In this document: positions 25,111 to 34,429 of the stretch, piece after piece
Position numbering within the stretch: position 1 is the first letter of the stretch
How the letters are laid out: every line of letters begins with the position of its first letter
NCBI GenBank assembly: GCA_013044175.1
Contig: JABEUY010000040.1
Coordinates: forward strand, 1-34,554
Reading direction: 5' to 3'
From: Bacilli bacterium
Lineage (GTDB): Bacteria; Bacillota; Bacilli; Alicyclobacillales; SLC66
Length of the DNA: 34,554 bases
Made by a program: the position numbers and the translations under genes
The notes under the pieces: generated by a model
Told to the model about the DNA's origin: nothing
The model's database searches: none
The model's input: only the letters and a program-made list of their open reading frames with translations

Positions 25111-26160
25111 ATGTCTAAAGCTACGGCTCGTGCTGTTTTTGATCCAAAAGGTTCTTTTCAAACTACCTCGATTGAACGCAGGGAGCTTCAACCGGATGAT
25201 GTATTGATCGAGATTAAATTTGCGGGGATTTGTCATTCGGATATCCATACGGCGCGCGGTGAGTGGGGGCAGATCCAGTATCCTCTCGTGCCTGGTCATG
25301 AAATCGCTGGTGTTGTGGCGCAAGTTGGTTCTGCGGTCACGAAGTATGCGGTGGGTGATCGCGTTGGTGTCGGTTGCATGGTGGATTCGTGTGGTGAATG
25401 TGATAGCTGTAAGCATGGGGAAGAACAATATTGCAGCAAAGGGAACACGGGTACGTACGCTTCGATCGATCGCTATGGCCAATATACGCAAGGTGGTTAT
25501 TCGACGCACATCGTGGTGACGGAAAACTTCGTTGTGCGTATTCCTGATAACATTCCGTTAGATAAAGCGGCGCCGCTGTTATGTGCAGGGATCACCACGT
25601 ATTCTCCGCTTCGTCATTGGGAAGTAACGCCTGGGCAAAAAGTGGCGGTGGTCGGCATGGGTGGTCTTGGCCACATGGCAGTCAAACTCGCGCATGCGAT
25701 GGGTGCCCATGTCACCGTGCTTTCGCAATCGTTAAAGAAAAAAGAGGACGGTTTGCGTCTTGGTGCTGACGACTATTATGCGACGAGTGATCCGGAGACA
25801 TTTAGGACGCTTAAAAATTCGTTTGATTTTATCATCAACACGGTGAGTGCGAAAATTTCGGTTGACGCCTATCTTTCGCTGTTAGCGGTCGATGGTACGA
25901 TGGTCAATGTGGGTGCACCACCGGATCCGTTGTCAGTCAACGTTTTTTCGCTAATCGGTCAACGCAAATCGTTTGCTGGATCGATGATCGGCGGTATTCG
26001 CGAAACGCAAGAAATGCTCGACTTCTGTGCTGAACATGATGTTACGCCGGAGATCGAAGTGATCGCCGCTTCGCAAATCGATGAAGCGTGGGATCGTGTT
26101 CTTGCTTCGGATGTGCGTTATCGCTTTGTGATTGACATCAGCACGATGGAGAATGACTGA
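25111..26160 (+). CDS. Zinc-dependent NAD(P) alcohol dehydrogenase (CAD/YahK-like)
   Basis: This 349-residue protein has catalytic zinc ligands Cys41 (GICHSDIH), His63-Glu64 (PGHE) and Cys158 (LLCAG). Its structural zinc lobe has Cys94, 97, 100 and 108. The nucleotide-binding loop is GMGGLG at 182-187. It belongs to the medium-chain cinnamyl-alcohol-dehydrogenase-like group that reduces aldehydes or oxidises alcohols in the cytoplasm; the exact substrate cannot be told. GAGGAGG lies 7 bp before the ATG. It is a single-gene transcript between a good promoter and a good terminator. Confidence 0.93.
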   Translation: MSKATARAVFDPKGSFQTTSIERRELQPDDVLIEIKFAGICHSDIHTARGEWGQIQYPLVPGHEIAGVVAQVGSAVTKYAVGDRVGVGCMVDSCGECDSCKHGEEQYCSKGNTGTYASIDRYGQYTQGGYSTHIVVTENFVVRIPDNIPLDKAAPLLCAGITTYSPLRHWEVTPGQKVAVVGMGGLGHMAVKLAHAMGAHVTVLSQSLKKKEDGLRLGADDYYATSDPETFRTLKNSFDFIINTVSAKISVDAYLSLLAVDGTMVNVGAPPDPLSVNVFSLIGQRKSFAGSMIGGIRETQEMLDFCAEHDVTPEIEVIAASQIDEAWDRVLASDVRYRFVIDISTMEND

Positions 26161-26198
26161 CGTATTTCATGGTTTCTACTAGATACTCCATTTTCATT

Positions 26199-26228
26199 GC
26201 GGACACGATTAACGTGTCCGCCTTTTTT
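26199..26228 (+). terminator. Rho-independent terminator after the alcohol dehydrogenase
   Basis: A 9-bp perfect stem GCGGACACG/CGTGTCCGC (26199-26207 and 26213-26221) with a 5-nt loop is followed by a run of six T residues. Its presence rules out the upstream start proposed by the longest frame of the next gene. Confidence 0.9.
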
Positions 26229-26271
26229 GCCCTTAACGTCTAAGGGAATCTTAGGGAGGAGTTTGCCTGCT

Positions 26272-27462
26272 GTGACTGCCAAGAAACATGCTTTTCGCTT
26301 CGCCCTTTTACTCGCTATGTTTTCCGGCCTTGGCCCTTTTACGTTTGATATGTATTTGCCATCCTTTCCACAGATGATGAAGTTTTTTGGGACGACTGCT
26401 TCGACGATTCAGATTAGTTTGACCGCTTGTTTGCTAGGCTTAGCGGTGGGGCAAATCGTCATGGGTGCACTCAGTGATGTCTATGGCAGAAAAAAACCGC
26501 TGATTTTGGCGATGCTGCTTTATGGTCTCTCTTCGCTCGGCTGTGCTTTCGCACCGAACATCGGCGTTTTTATCGCGCTGCGCTTTGTGCAAGGCTTTGC
26601 CGTTTCAGCAGGAACGATCGCAAGCGCCATCGCGCGCGATACGTATCACGGGACGGAACTGACGAAATTTTTCTCCCTGATCAGCGTCATGAGCAGTACA
26701 GCACCCTTGCTCGCGCCACTTGGCGGCAGTGCGATCATTACGCTGACCAAGTGGGAAGGTGTTTTTTACTTTCTCGCGGGTCTAGGATTGTTACTTTCGC
26801 TGACGACGATTTGGCGACTGCAGGAAAGCTTACCGAAAGAGAAGCGCATCCGCAGTCATCTTGGCGAAATGTTCAGCAATTTCAAGACCTTGTTAGGCAA
26901 TCGTGTCTTTATGGGGTACGTGCTCGCGCAGGGTTTTTTGCTCGGTGGCGTGTTTGCTTATGTGGCCGGGACACCTTTCGTTTATCAAAAAATCTATGGG
27001 GTATCCCCACAGGTATTTTCCTTGCTGTTTGCACTAAACGGTGTCGTACTGATCACCGCTTCGCAAGTGGTTCGTAAATTGGCAGGCAAAATCGAGGAGC
27101 ATCGCATTTTGCGCTTTGGTCTTGGTTTATCGTTTGTCGCGACGATGGGAGTAATGATCGCAGTTATCACGCACGGACCGCTTTTTGCTCTCGTGATTCC
27201 GCTCGTCGGCTATGTGGCTTCGATGGGGACGATCGGTCCAGTTTCGTTCACGCTTGCGATGGAATCGCAAGGACATATCGCAGGTAGCGCTGCGGCACTG
27301 CTTGGTGTCATACCGTTTTTACTCGGCTGTATCAGTTCGCCTTTGGTGGGTATCGCTGGCGAGTATTCGGCGCTTCCACTTGGGCTCATCTTAGTAGTAG
27401 CCAGCTTGCTCGCTATCGGTTGCTACGTCCTCTTCGCCGCAAGAGAAACGATGGCGAGATAG
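26272..27462 (+). CDS. Bcr/CflA-type multidrug MFS exporter
   Basis: This 396-residue membrane protein has about 12 hydrophobic segments. FTFDMYLPSFPQMMKFF and GALSDVYGRKKPL (motif A loop between helices 2 and 3) with RFVQGFAVSAGTIASAIARD are hallmarks of the Bcr/CflA drug-H+ antiporter group. The start is GTG at 26272, after AGGGAGGAG at 10 bp; the frame is open back to 26197 but that would cross the terminator. It probably exports small toxic compounds such as bicyclomycin or chloramphenicol-like drugs, with real substrates unknown. It has no partner gene nearby. Confidence 0.9.
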   Translation: MTAKKHAFRFALLLAMFSGLGPFTFDMYLPSFPQMMKFFGTTASTIQISLTACLLGLAVGQIVMGALSDVYGRKKPLILAMLLYGLSSLGCAFAPNIGVFIALRFVQGFAVSAGTIASAIARDTYHGTELTKFFSLISVMSSTAPLLAPLGGSAIITLTKWEGVFYFLAGLGLLLSLTTIWRLQESLPKEKRIRSHLGEMFSNFKTLLGNRVFMGYVLAQGFLLGGVFAYVAGTPFVYQKIYGVSPQVFSLLFALNGVVLITASQVVRKLAGKIEEHRILRFGLGLSFVATMGVMIAVITHGPLFALVIPLVGYVASMGTIGPVSFTLAMESQGHIAGSAAALLGVIPFLLGCISSPLVGIAGEYSALPLGLILVVASLLAIGCYVLFAARETMAR

Positions 27463-27542
27463 CCTCTATGCCTTGATCGTGAGAAGCCAATACCGAATGG
27501 CGCAGCGAGGAGGGATCGGTCGATAATCATGGGCAAGGCTAG

Positions 27543-27548
27543 TATAAT
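27543..27548 (+). promoter_or_regulatory. Promoter (-10) of the DUF3427 helicase gene
   Basis: A consensus TATAAT lies about 50 bp before the ATG. A 17-bp spacing would put TCGATA at the -35 position, a weak match. Confidence 0.35.
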
Positions 27549-27598
27549 TGGTTATGACGAATGGTTAGAAAAACAAGCGATCAGAGAATGGGTGAGCG

Positions 27599-30500
27599 AT
27601 GAAACAAGGACTGTATGAACAAATCATCAATCAGCTGACAGCAAGGCAACTTGAGAAGCTCGACGAAGCTGTCTTTGCTGTTGGAAGAGAACGCCTCGAT
27701 GCGACAGAAGCGAAAAAAATGTTATCTTCTTATATCGCTTCGGTTACGCGCAAAGCGCTATCGATCGTCCGCGACGACAAGGCAGACGAAGATGAAGCGC
27801 TTCTTGCGCAAATTCGACTGTGTAATGACATGATCGCCACGCTCACTTCGAGTCTTGGCCAAGATGAAATCCAAGAGCTTGCTTTGGAGGAAAAAGGCGA
27901 AGTTTTGACCTATGTGTATAGTAAGGTGAACCATGCACGTGGTCTTAACCATGCTCACTCTTCCAAAGAAAAACCGATTCGACCAACCACACCGCTGTCA
28001 CAAAGTTCGTTATTTACTGGCGCTCATGCCGAACCGAGTATGATCAATGAGCTCAAAAAAGAGATTCTCACGGCAGATCGCATTGATTTTCTCGTGTCGT
28101 TTATCAAGTGGAGTGGGATTCGACTTTTCATTGAGGAATTAAGAGATTTCACAGAGCATGGTGGTCAACTTCGTATCGTTACGACGACGTATATGGAAGC
28201 TACCGATTATAAAGCGATTGAGGAACTTGCAAGGTTAGCTAATACACACATCAAGATCTCCTATGATACCCATCGAACACGTTTGCATGCGAAAGCGTAT
28301 GCGTTTTATCGCGAAACGGGCTTTACGACCGCTTACATAGGTAGTTCGAATATATCTCATCCTGCGCTGACGAGTGGTCTTGAGTGGAATGTAAAGATCA
28401 CGGAGAAAGATGCTTTTGACGTGGTAAAGCGTATGGAAGCTACGTATGAAAGTTATTGGTATGATCAAGAATTTCATGATTTTTCTCTTGACGAGGATAG
28501 CGACGTAAAGCGACTGCAACATGCGCTTCAAAAAAAGAAAGGGAATGACGTCGTCGATTGGTCTTTTGGCTTTGCAATCCGACCGTATGATTTTCAAAAA
28601 GAAGTGTTGGAAAAACTCGATGTCGAACGAACGTTGTATGGTCGGATGCGTAATCTCGTGGTCGCTGCCACTGGGGTCGGAAAAACGGTCATTGCGGCGT
28701 TTGATTTTAAACGCTTTTGCGCCAAAAAACCAGGGGCGAAACTGTTATTCGTCGCGCATCGCGAAGAGATATTGCGCCAGAGTCGAGACACGTTTCGTTG
28801 GATTCTTCAGGATCTCAATTTTGGCGAAATGCAAGTCAACCATGAACGAGCAACGTCAATCGATCATCTTTTTATCAGCATTCAGAGTTTCCAATCGAAA
28901 AAGCTCGATACGTTCACATCGCCCGATTTCTATGACTTTATCATTGTGGATGAATTCCATCATGCTGCGGCACCTTCGTATCAAAAATTATTAACGCATT
29001 ATCAACCTGCGATCTTACTTGGTTTGACAGCTACGCCAGAGCGCATGGATGGGCAGAATATCCTCTCGTACTTTGATGATACGATGGCAGCTGAGATTCG
29101 CTTGTCCGATGCGATCGATCGAAAACTTTTGTGCCCTTTTCACTATTTTGGTGTAACCGATTATGTCGATGTATCGAAAGTAAAATGGTCACGCAAAGGG
29201 TATGATTGGCAAGAACTTGATCATTTATATACCAATAACAGTATTCGTGCCAAACAAATTCTGCGCAGTGTCCAAAAATATGTGACGGATCTTGAGGCGG
29301 TGAAGGGACTCGGCTTTTGTGTGAGCGTTCAGCACGCGCGGTATATGGCGAAGATCTTCAACGAAGCGGGTGTTCCATCACTTGCGTTGCATGCGCAAAC
29401 ACATCATGAAGAGCGCAATGAAGCGAAAAAACGTTTGGTCTCAGGTGCGATCAAGATGATCTTTGTGGTCGATCTCTACAACGAAGGCGTCGATATTCCG
29501 GAAGTTAATACGATTTTATTTTTACGACCGACGGAGTCATTGACGGTATTTTTGCAACAGTTGGGTCGTGGTCTGCGGTTAGCCGATGATAAGGAATGCC
29601 TTACCGTCTTAGATTTTATCGGTCAAGCGCATCAATCGTATAATTTTCAAGAAAAATTCCGTGCTTTGATCGGTACCACGAAGCATGCTGTATCGTATTA
29701 CGTGGAACAAGGATTTTCTCATCTACCTCGAGGTAGCTACATTTCGCTTGAAAAACAAGCAGCCGACTATATATTGAGCAATCTGCGTCAAGCGATCATC
29801 AATAAGAGGTATCTTATCGATAAAATGAAGTATTTCGAAGCGGATACGGGATTATCGCTTACCCTTCACCATTTCATTGATTTCTATCGAATGAGTTTGC
29901 AAGACTTTTATGGACGACGTAATTCAGGACGTACTTTTCAGGGCATGATGGCAGAAGCAGGGTGTCGGGCGGCAATACACATCGAGGACAAAGAAACGTT
30001 ACTTAAGCGTATTCCGTCGTTACTTACGATCGACTCGAAACGGTGGCTTTCGTTTCTTCTCGCCTTTTTGGAAGAAGGGCGTGAACCGCGATCGCAAGAA
30101 GAACGTATCATGCTCACGATGCTCTACTACAGTTTTTATCGGACAAAGCCTCAAGACCAAAACTTTGCCCATATCGAGGAAGGCATCGGGTATATCTTTT
30201 CCTCAGCGGATTTTCGCGAAGAAATCATCGCCATTTTGCGCTATAACCTTGACCATCTTCATTTCGTGCCTAAGCCCAATACGTTACCTTTCGTATGTCC
30301 ACTTGAGATCCATTGTCGTTATACCATCGATCAAATTTTGGCTGCCGTAGGATATTGGCAAGAAGATAAGGCGCCAGCTTTTCGCGAAGGTGTGCTATAT
30401 CTTGCCGAGCACAAAACGGATATGTTTTTTATCACCTTAAATAAGTCCGAAAAAGATTATTCCCCTTCGACGCTTTACGAAGATTATGCGGTTAATGAGC

Positions 30501-30766
30501 GTTTGTTTCATTGGCAGACACAGTCTCGTACATCGACTGCATCAACAACTGGGCAACGCTATCTGCATCATCGCGAGACGGGTGGGCATATCCTGCTTTT
30601 TGTCCGCGAATATAAAGAACAAAACGGTGTTGCTTCACCCTATGTGTATCTGGGTGAAGCCGATTACGTCAGCCATTCAGGCGATAAGCCGATCAGTTTC
30701 CTTTGGCGATTACGAGAAGCTATGCCTGCCTCACTAGTTCCGATCGCGAACAAAGGGATTATGTGA
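27599..30766 (+). CDS. PLD-SF2 helicase-DUF3427 protein
   Basis: This protein has 1055 residues. After a helical N-terminus comes a phospholipase D-like nuclease half-site: RLHAKAYAFYRETGFTTAY then IGSSNIS (HxK at ~229, GSSN at ~247). The SF2 motor shows AATGVGKTVIAAF (~357), IIVDEFHHA (~450), LGLTATPERMDG (~475) and QQLGRGLRLADD (~655), followed by the C-terminal DUF3427 (~700-1050). Such proteins probably bind or cut DNA with ATP-driven movement. Several PLD-helicase fusions take part in phage defence, but DUF3427 proteins are also widespread without known function. All motifs are intact. It is a single gene behind TATAAT, ending 24 bp from the convergent next gene. Confidence 0.88.
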   Translation: MKQGLYEQIINQLTARQLEKLDEAVFAVGRERLDATEAKKMLSSYIASVTRKALSIVRDDKADEDEALLAQIRLCNDMIATLTSSLGQDEIQELALEEKGEVLTYVYSKVNHARGLNHAHSSKEKPIRPTTPLSQSSLFTGAHAEPSMINELKKEILTADRIDFLVSFIKWSGIRLFIEELRDFTEHGGQLRIVTTTYMEATDYKAIEELARLANTHIKISYDTHRTRLHAKAYAFYRETGFTTAYIGSSNISHPALTSGLEWNVKITEKDAFDVVKRMEATYESYWYDQEFHDFSLDEDSDVKRLQHALQKKKGNDVVDWSFGFAIRPYDFQKEVLEKLDVERTLYGRMRNLVVAATGVGKTVIAAFDFKRFCAKKPGAKLLFVAHREEILRQSRDTFRWILQDLNFGEMQVNHERATSIDHLFISIQSFQSKKLDTFTSPDFYDFIIVDEFHHAAAPSYQKLLTHYQPAILLGLTATPERMDGQNILSYFDDTMAAEIRLSDAIDRKLLCPFHYFGVTDYVDVSKVKWSRKGYDWQELDHLYTNNSIRAKQILRSVQKYVTDLEAVKGLGFCVSVQHARYMAKIFNEAGVPSLALHAQTHHEERNEAKKRLVSGAIKMIFVVDLYNEGVDIPEVNTILFLRPTESLTVFLQQLGRGLRLADDKECLTVLDFIGQAHQSYNFQEKFRALIGTTKHAVSYYVEQGFSHLPRGSYISLEKQAADYILSNLRQAIINKRYLIDKMKYFEADTGLSLTLHHFIDFYRMSLQDFYGRRNSGRTFQGMMAEAGCRAAIHIEDKETLLKRIPSLLTIDSKRWLSFLLAFLEEGREPRSQEERIMLTMLYYSFYRTKPQDQNFAHIEEGIGYIFSSADFREEIIAILRYNLDHLHFVPKPNTLPFVCPLEIHCRYTIDQILAAVGYWQEDKAPAFREGVLYLAEHKTDMFFITLNKSEKDYSPSTLYEDYAVNERLFHWQTQSRTSTASTTGQRYLHHRETGGHILLFVREYKEQNGVASPYVYLGEADYVSHSGDKPISFLWRLREAMPASLVPIANKGIM

Positions 30767-30790
30767 AAAGCATGCAAATCCTAAAATTTA

Positions 30791-32752
30791 CTATAATTTA
30801 CTCAAATAAAATGAGAGCAAAGTATTGGCAAGTGGGTTTTGTGGTGACATCGTCACTTCTTCTTGGCTAAAAAATACTCCACCGTTTTTATATTGCTCTT
30901 GATAAGCAATACCGTATGAGGGTAGCGTCGTTCCTTTATGCTGAATCTCGTATACGGAAGTGTTGGGGTTGATGACATGATAGGCGATAAACGGGAGCGA
31001 GGCAGTGTTGAAACCTACCTCTTGTTTTTTCGCCCATGCGTTGAGATTAGGAAAGTAAGAGCCCATATCGGAGATGGAACATCCTTGACAAGCGCCGTCA
31101 TCACGTACGGTCATGCTTTGTGAACCGTTTGGAGACTGGAGGGTAAAGCTCTCTGAACCATCAGCACCGATACCTGCGTCTTTAACGAGCCAATTGCGCG
31201 GACCAAGAAATGTGTATCCTTGGTTGTTGTACCCTTCATTCACCCAATAGAGAGCCAATTGAGAAGCTTGATTGGGTGGGAGGGAGAATTTGATAGGTGA
31301 TAATGGTTGGGAAGGTATCATACTGGGTGTCATATTGATGCCATAGCTTGCCTTAATACCGATGACAGGAAGGATCGACGTTGATCCATCACTTCCTCGA
31401 AACGTAACAGTACCGCCATACTGTTCATGGCTTGGTAGGGATGATACGCCGTATTGATTTTGAGAAAAAGGGTTTCCTAGGCTTGTGTTCATCGATTGCA
31501 TATAGTCTGCCCAAGTTTTGCTATTACGTGCTGTGAGAACAGGGACCTTGATGGCGGAGGTGCTCGGTGTTTGTCCTGAAAGATTCATCCCGAGGGAAGC
31601 GGAAATGCCATTGAATACATCGGGCTTATTCTCAGCCAAGCCAGTAGCGACATGAAAAGTGAATCCATTCCCGAATAGAGATTTTTGCAGCGTGATTGAC
31701 GTCGGTAAGAGTGTAATGACGCCAGCATGAATCGCTTTATTTATGGAAGATTGTAGTTGTGTAAAGGATAGGGAATCGATGGTAGCTTGGGTTAATGGCG
31801 CGGTGTTTGCCTTCCGATTCATCGCATTTAAGGTATTGATATCTTGAACAAACATGCTTTTATGTTGTTGGATTTGTTGAAGAAAAGCGTCAACGATCGG
31901 GAGTACCGAATTTTGATTAAGGCGAATCGTAAGGCCAAGAAGTCCATTTCGAGTAATATCTTGGCTTGGTATACTTTGTATGAGCATGCTCATGATATCG
32001 CGTTCGGCGTGAAGTTGATAGGCAGTCAGTGTGTTTCCTTGATGAAGCACATTCCAAAATGTTCGCAATGGCTGTGCATAACCTTGCCCTAGATCGATAT
32101 ATTCAGGAAGAGAAGGGATCGGAATATTCAATCCGGATTCCTTGGTGATTTGATCGATCAGCTTTTGTAGACCGTTTACCTTGGCGATAATATCTTGGTC
32201 ATTGATCCACATGGTCATTTCATCGCTACCTTGTTGGTTTAGGAGGATACCTTGGATCATACCTTTATCTTTTTGAGGATCGAGAGCATAAGAAAACGAT
32301 AAGGAAGATCCGTCCCATGACGACACGCTTTGCCTCTCTTGTAACGAGGTTGAGACGATGTTGTTGAGTTTGAAAGAGAGCGTACCTGAAAAAGACGTTG
32401 GTAGGCTCGGTGCTGATAACGGTTCCAAGGAATTGACAGCAGTAAGTAGGATCTCTTTGGGTGAAGAAAACAGATTTACTTGCGTTGCCCCGTAAAGAGC
32501 TCCTCCGACGAAGAGAACGATGCCAAGGGCGATACTACCTGCCAACAGCATTCGTTTCCACGATGTGGGGCGAGCGATTTCATTTTGCGTCATCGACGTG
32601 GGCAGCAAATCCGTACCTTGTATGGCTGCAATTTCAAGATTTTTGATATTTTGTACTGGATTACCGCAGTATGGACAAAAAGCCGCTTTGTCTGAAATTT
32701 GTTGCTGACATGCTGAGCATGGGATCAGTGCCAAGGATTTCATTCCTCTCAA
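30791..32752 (-). CDS. Zinc-ribbon, single-pass membrane protein with large extracytoplasmic domain
   Basis: A CxxC...CPYCG zinc ribbon (CSACQQQISDKAAFCPYCG) occupies the first ~35 residues, followed by a transmembrane helix (MLLAGSIALGIVLFVGGAL, ~68-88). About 560 residues rich in Ser, Thr, Asn and Gln follow, suited to the cell surface. The last ~130 residues (from about NWLVKDAGIGADGSESFTL) look like a compact beta-rich domain. No enzyme motif is seen. The start is unclear: TTG at 32752 lacks a ribosome binding site, and for ATG at 32743 the GAGAGG is too close. It follows a DUF2628-like gene on the same strand. Function is unknown. Confidence 0.7.
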   Translation of the reverse strand: MRGMKSLALIPCSACQQQISDKAAFCPYCGNPVQNIKNLEIAAIQGTDLLPTSMTQNEIARPTSWKRMLLAGSIALGIVLFVGGALYGATQVNLFSSPKEILLTAVNSLEPLSAPSLPTSFSGTLSFKLNNIVSTSLQERQSVSSWDGSSLSFSYALDPQKDKGMIQGILLNQQGSDEMTMWINDQDIIAKVNGLQKLIDQITKESGLNIPIPSLPEYIDLGQGYAQPLRTFWNVLHQGNTLTAYQLHAERDIMSMLIQSIPSQDITRNGLLGLTIRLNQNSVLPIVDAFLQQIQQHKSMFVQDINTLNAMNRKANTAPLTQATIDSLSFTQLQSSINKAIHAGVITLLPTSITLQKSLFGNGFTFHVATGLAENKPDVFNGISASLGMNLSGQTPSTSAIKVPVLTARNSKTWADYMQSMNTSLGNPFSQNQYGVSSLPSHEQYGGTVTFRGSDGSTSILPVIGIKASYGINMTPSMIPSQPLSPIKFSLPPNQASQLALYWVNEGYNNQGYTFLGPRNWLVKDAGIGADGSESFTLQSPNGSQSMTVRDDGACQGCSISDMGSYFPNLNAWAKKQEVGFNTASLPFIAYHVINPNTSVYEIQHKGTTLPSYGIAYQEQYKNGGVFFSQEEVTMSPQNPLANTLLSFYLSKL

Positions 32753-32809
32753 AACGAAGTAGGCGTTTTCGATGCATTTTTCGATGCTAGTCGCATTGTG
32801 AGCATTCTT

Positions 32810-33415
32810 TTATAGGAAAGTGAGGCTTACGGCACCGATGACAACACCGATTATTGTCACGATCGTGCCAAGGAGACTGCGTCCACCTTTTGCGGCAAGT
32901 TTAGCCTGAAGTTCATCGGTGTCCGCTTTGGGAAAAGCCGCTTTGATTTTATGAATTTTTGCTAGGGCATAACGATAATAGAGTGCGTCTCCCCACATTG
33001 CGAAAATGAAAATCGAGAGTAATTGGGTGATTTCATTGATCAAAATTCCGGCGAATAGGCTGATCACAAAGAGGATATAGTACAGCGTAGCGAAAAGATA
33101 CATTTTTCGAAAGCCCATCCAATACAACATTAATAGACCTGCCCAATTCCATGAGATGTGAAGCGGATTGGTCGATTTGGCCCAACGGGAAAGATAGCGA
33201 TCGGCGTATGGTCCAATAAATGAGCGTAAATCTTGTTCGGTCACTTCAGAGGCGATGATTTTAGAACGTGTAGGGGAAGGCGCAGCGTTTGATGGCTTTG
33301 AATTGCTATTTTGTTGCTTCGTATCGTGTGAAAGTGGAGTGCTGATGGGCGTTCCACATTCGGAACAAAAACTCGATTCGCTTTGTAGTTCTTTCCCGCA
33401 TTGTGAACAGTACAT
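32810..33415 (-). CDS. Zinc-ribbon DUF2628-like membrane protein
   Basis: This 201-residue protein begins MYCSQCGKELQSESSFCSECG, a double-CxxC zinc ribbon. After a Ser/Asn-rich linker comes the block SWNWAGLLMLYWMGFRKMY..ALYYRYALAKIHKI, characteristic of DUF2628 proteins with three or four membrane helices. The start is the ATG at 33415 with GGGGGA at ~10 bp; an upstream in-frame extension to 33481 lacks support. It lies in a run of minus-strand genes for small membrane proteins. Function is unknown; such proteins often sit in Bacillota envelope regions. Confidence 0.8.
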   Translation of the reverse strand: MYCSQCGKELQSESSFCSECGTPISTPLSHDTKQQNSNSKPSNAAPSPTRSKIIASEVTEQDLRSFIGPYADRYLSRWAKSTNPLHISWNWAGLLMLYWMGFRKMYLFATLYYILFVISLFAGILINEITQLLSIFIFAMWGDALYYRYALAKIHKIKAAFPKADTDELQAKLAAKGGRSLLGTIVTIIGVVIGAVSLTFL

Positions 33416-33502
33416 CGTATGCTTTTCCCCCAAGTATGCTTTTAAAATGCTGGTCGGCTTGAAAGAGAACTCTTCTTCCAAGCCTTACATTGAATCTTTT
33501 CG

Positions 33503-33841
33503 TTAAACAGTTTTTTTACTTTCCTTGCGCAAAAGTCCCATGAGCCCTGCGGGTATCAAGAGTAAAGCAGGAAGTACACCGAATAGACTGATCGAAATCA
33601 AAATACCAACACCGCTGATCAGCATCAGAACACCGCCGATTTTTGCTTTGAACTTAACGAGAATGGAACCGAGAATCGCAAGAATTGCGAAGACAAAAGC
33701 AGCGATCCCCAAGCTACTAATCGAGCCGCCCGTTCCTGTTGCTGCTTTATCGAAAGCACCGAAAAACATCGCAAAAAATGCACCGCCGAAACTGAAAATG
33801 CCACCGATAAGCCCCAGCACGAATTCGGTTGTACGATTCAT
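33503..33841 (-). CDS. DUF4064-like small membrane protein
   Basis: This 112-residue protein has about three hydrophobic segments: FVLGLIGGIFSFGGAFFAMFFG, then AAFVFAILAILGSILV and GGVLMLISGVGILISI. The N-terminal MNRTTEFVLGLIGG pattern is typical of DUF4064. The start is ATG at 33841 behind GGGGG; five extra upstream codons are open but lack a site. Its promoter carries a 17-bp operator also found at 34366. Confidence 0.75.
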   Translation of the reverse strand: MNRTTEFVLGLIGGIFSFGGAFFAMFFGAFDKAATGTGGSISSLGIAAFVFAILAILGSILVKFKAKIGGVLMLISGVGILISISLFGVLPALLLIPAGLMGLLRKESKKTV

Positions 33842-33903
33842 TTGTCTTACCCCCAAATTTAGTATGTTGTCTTGTCGTCAGTGAAAACATGGTTGATAAG
33901 GAT

Positions 33904-33936
33904 AGTATAGTGAAACCATTGGACACGATATGTCCA
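33904..33936 (-). promoter_or_regulatory. DUF4064-gene promoter with 17-bp operator
   Basis: TGGACA-N5-TGTCCA is a perfect dyad at 33920-33936. Exactly 10 bp later on the minus strand is TATACT (33904-33909). The operator thus covers the -35 region, and no good -35 hexamer is present, which fits an activator or a competing repressor. Confidence 0.65.
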
Positions 33937-34104
33937 TGTTACTGCGTATATCCTAAAAAATAATACGATTTACCCGATTTTTTTGGTGGCGCAATCTTGC
34001 TTACTTGCTTTTTTGCAAGGCACGAATTCTTCTTTTTTAATCAACGCGTCGGCAATCATCGCGCATCCCTAGGACATAAAGGCTATCGATATGCTAGAAT
34101 CGAT

Positions 34105-34317
34105 TTATTGATGATTTTGCCAATGGTTATTTTTCGACATTGGCGTTATTCCTGGTTCGAAAAAGGATGAAGGGTGCTTTTCTTGACGAAGCTTGGGGAG
34201 TAGAAATGCCGTGATTTTGCGATTGATAATCAATAAGACAGCCAAGAATGGATAAAAGATCATCGCGACCACAGCTAAAGCGAATAAACCGAGCACTAAT
34301 TCAAAAAGGGCTTCCAT
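34105..34317 (-). CDS. Small single- or two-pass membrane protein
   Basis: This 70-residue protein has a hydrophobic first half (LFELVLGLFALAVVAMIFYPFLAVLLII) and a basic, polar C-terminal tail. GGGAGG lies 7 bp before the ATG. No family is recognised. It shares the operator-promoter layout of the DUF4064 gene, so the two are likely regulated together. Confidence 0.6.
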   Translation of the reverse strand: MEALFELVLGLFALAVVAMIFYPFLAVLLIINRKITAFLLPKLRQEKHPSSFFEPGITPMSKNNHWQNHQ

Positions 34318-34349
34318 GGTTGAAACCTCCCAAGTCAGAATGTACTTTC

Positions 34350-34399
34350 AGTATAGGCACCATCGTGGACAATATATGTCCATATAAGTTTGTTATAAC
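34350..34399. promoter_or_regulatory. Divergent promoters around a second copy of the 17-bp operator
   Basis: TGGACA-ATATA-TGTCCA occupies 34366-34382. Leftward, TATACT (34350-34355) lies exactly 10 bp away and drives the small membrane protein. Rightward, TGTTATAAC (extended -10, 34394-34399) lies 11 bp away and faces the regulator fragment at the window end. Confidence 0.65.
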
Positions 34400-34429
34400 G
34401 TGTATAGAAGTCGATAGGGGGAAACCGAT

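Noticed and set aside
26197-26271. Upstream start of the MFS exporter
   Set aside because: It would begin inside the terminator hairpin of the previous gene; GTG 26272 has AGGGAGGAG at good spacing.
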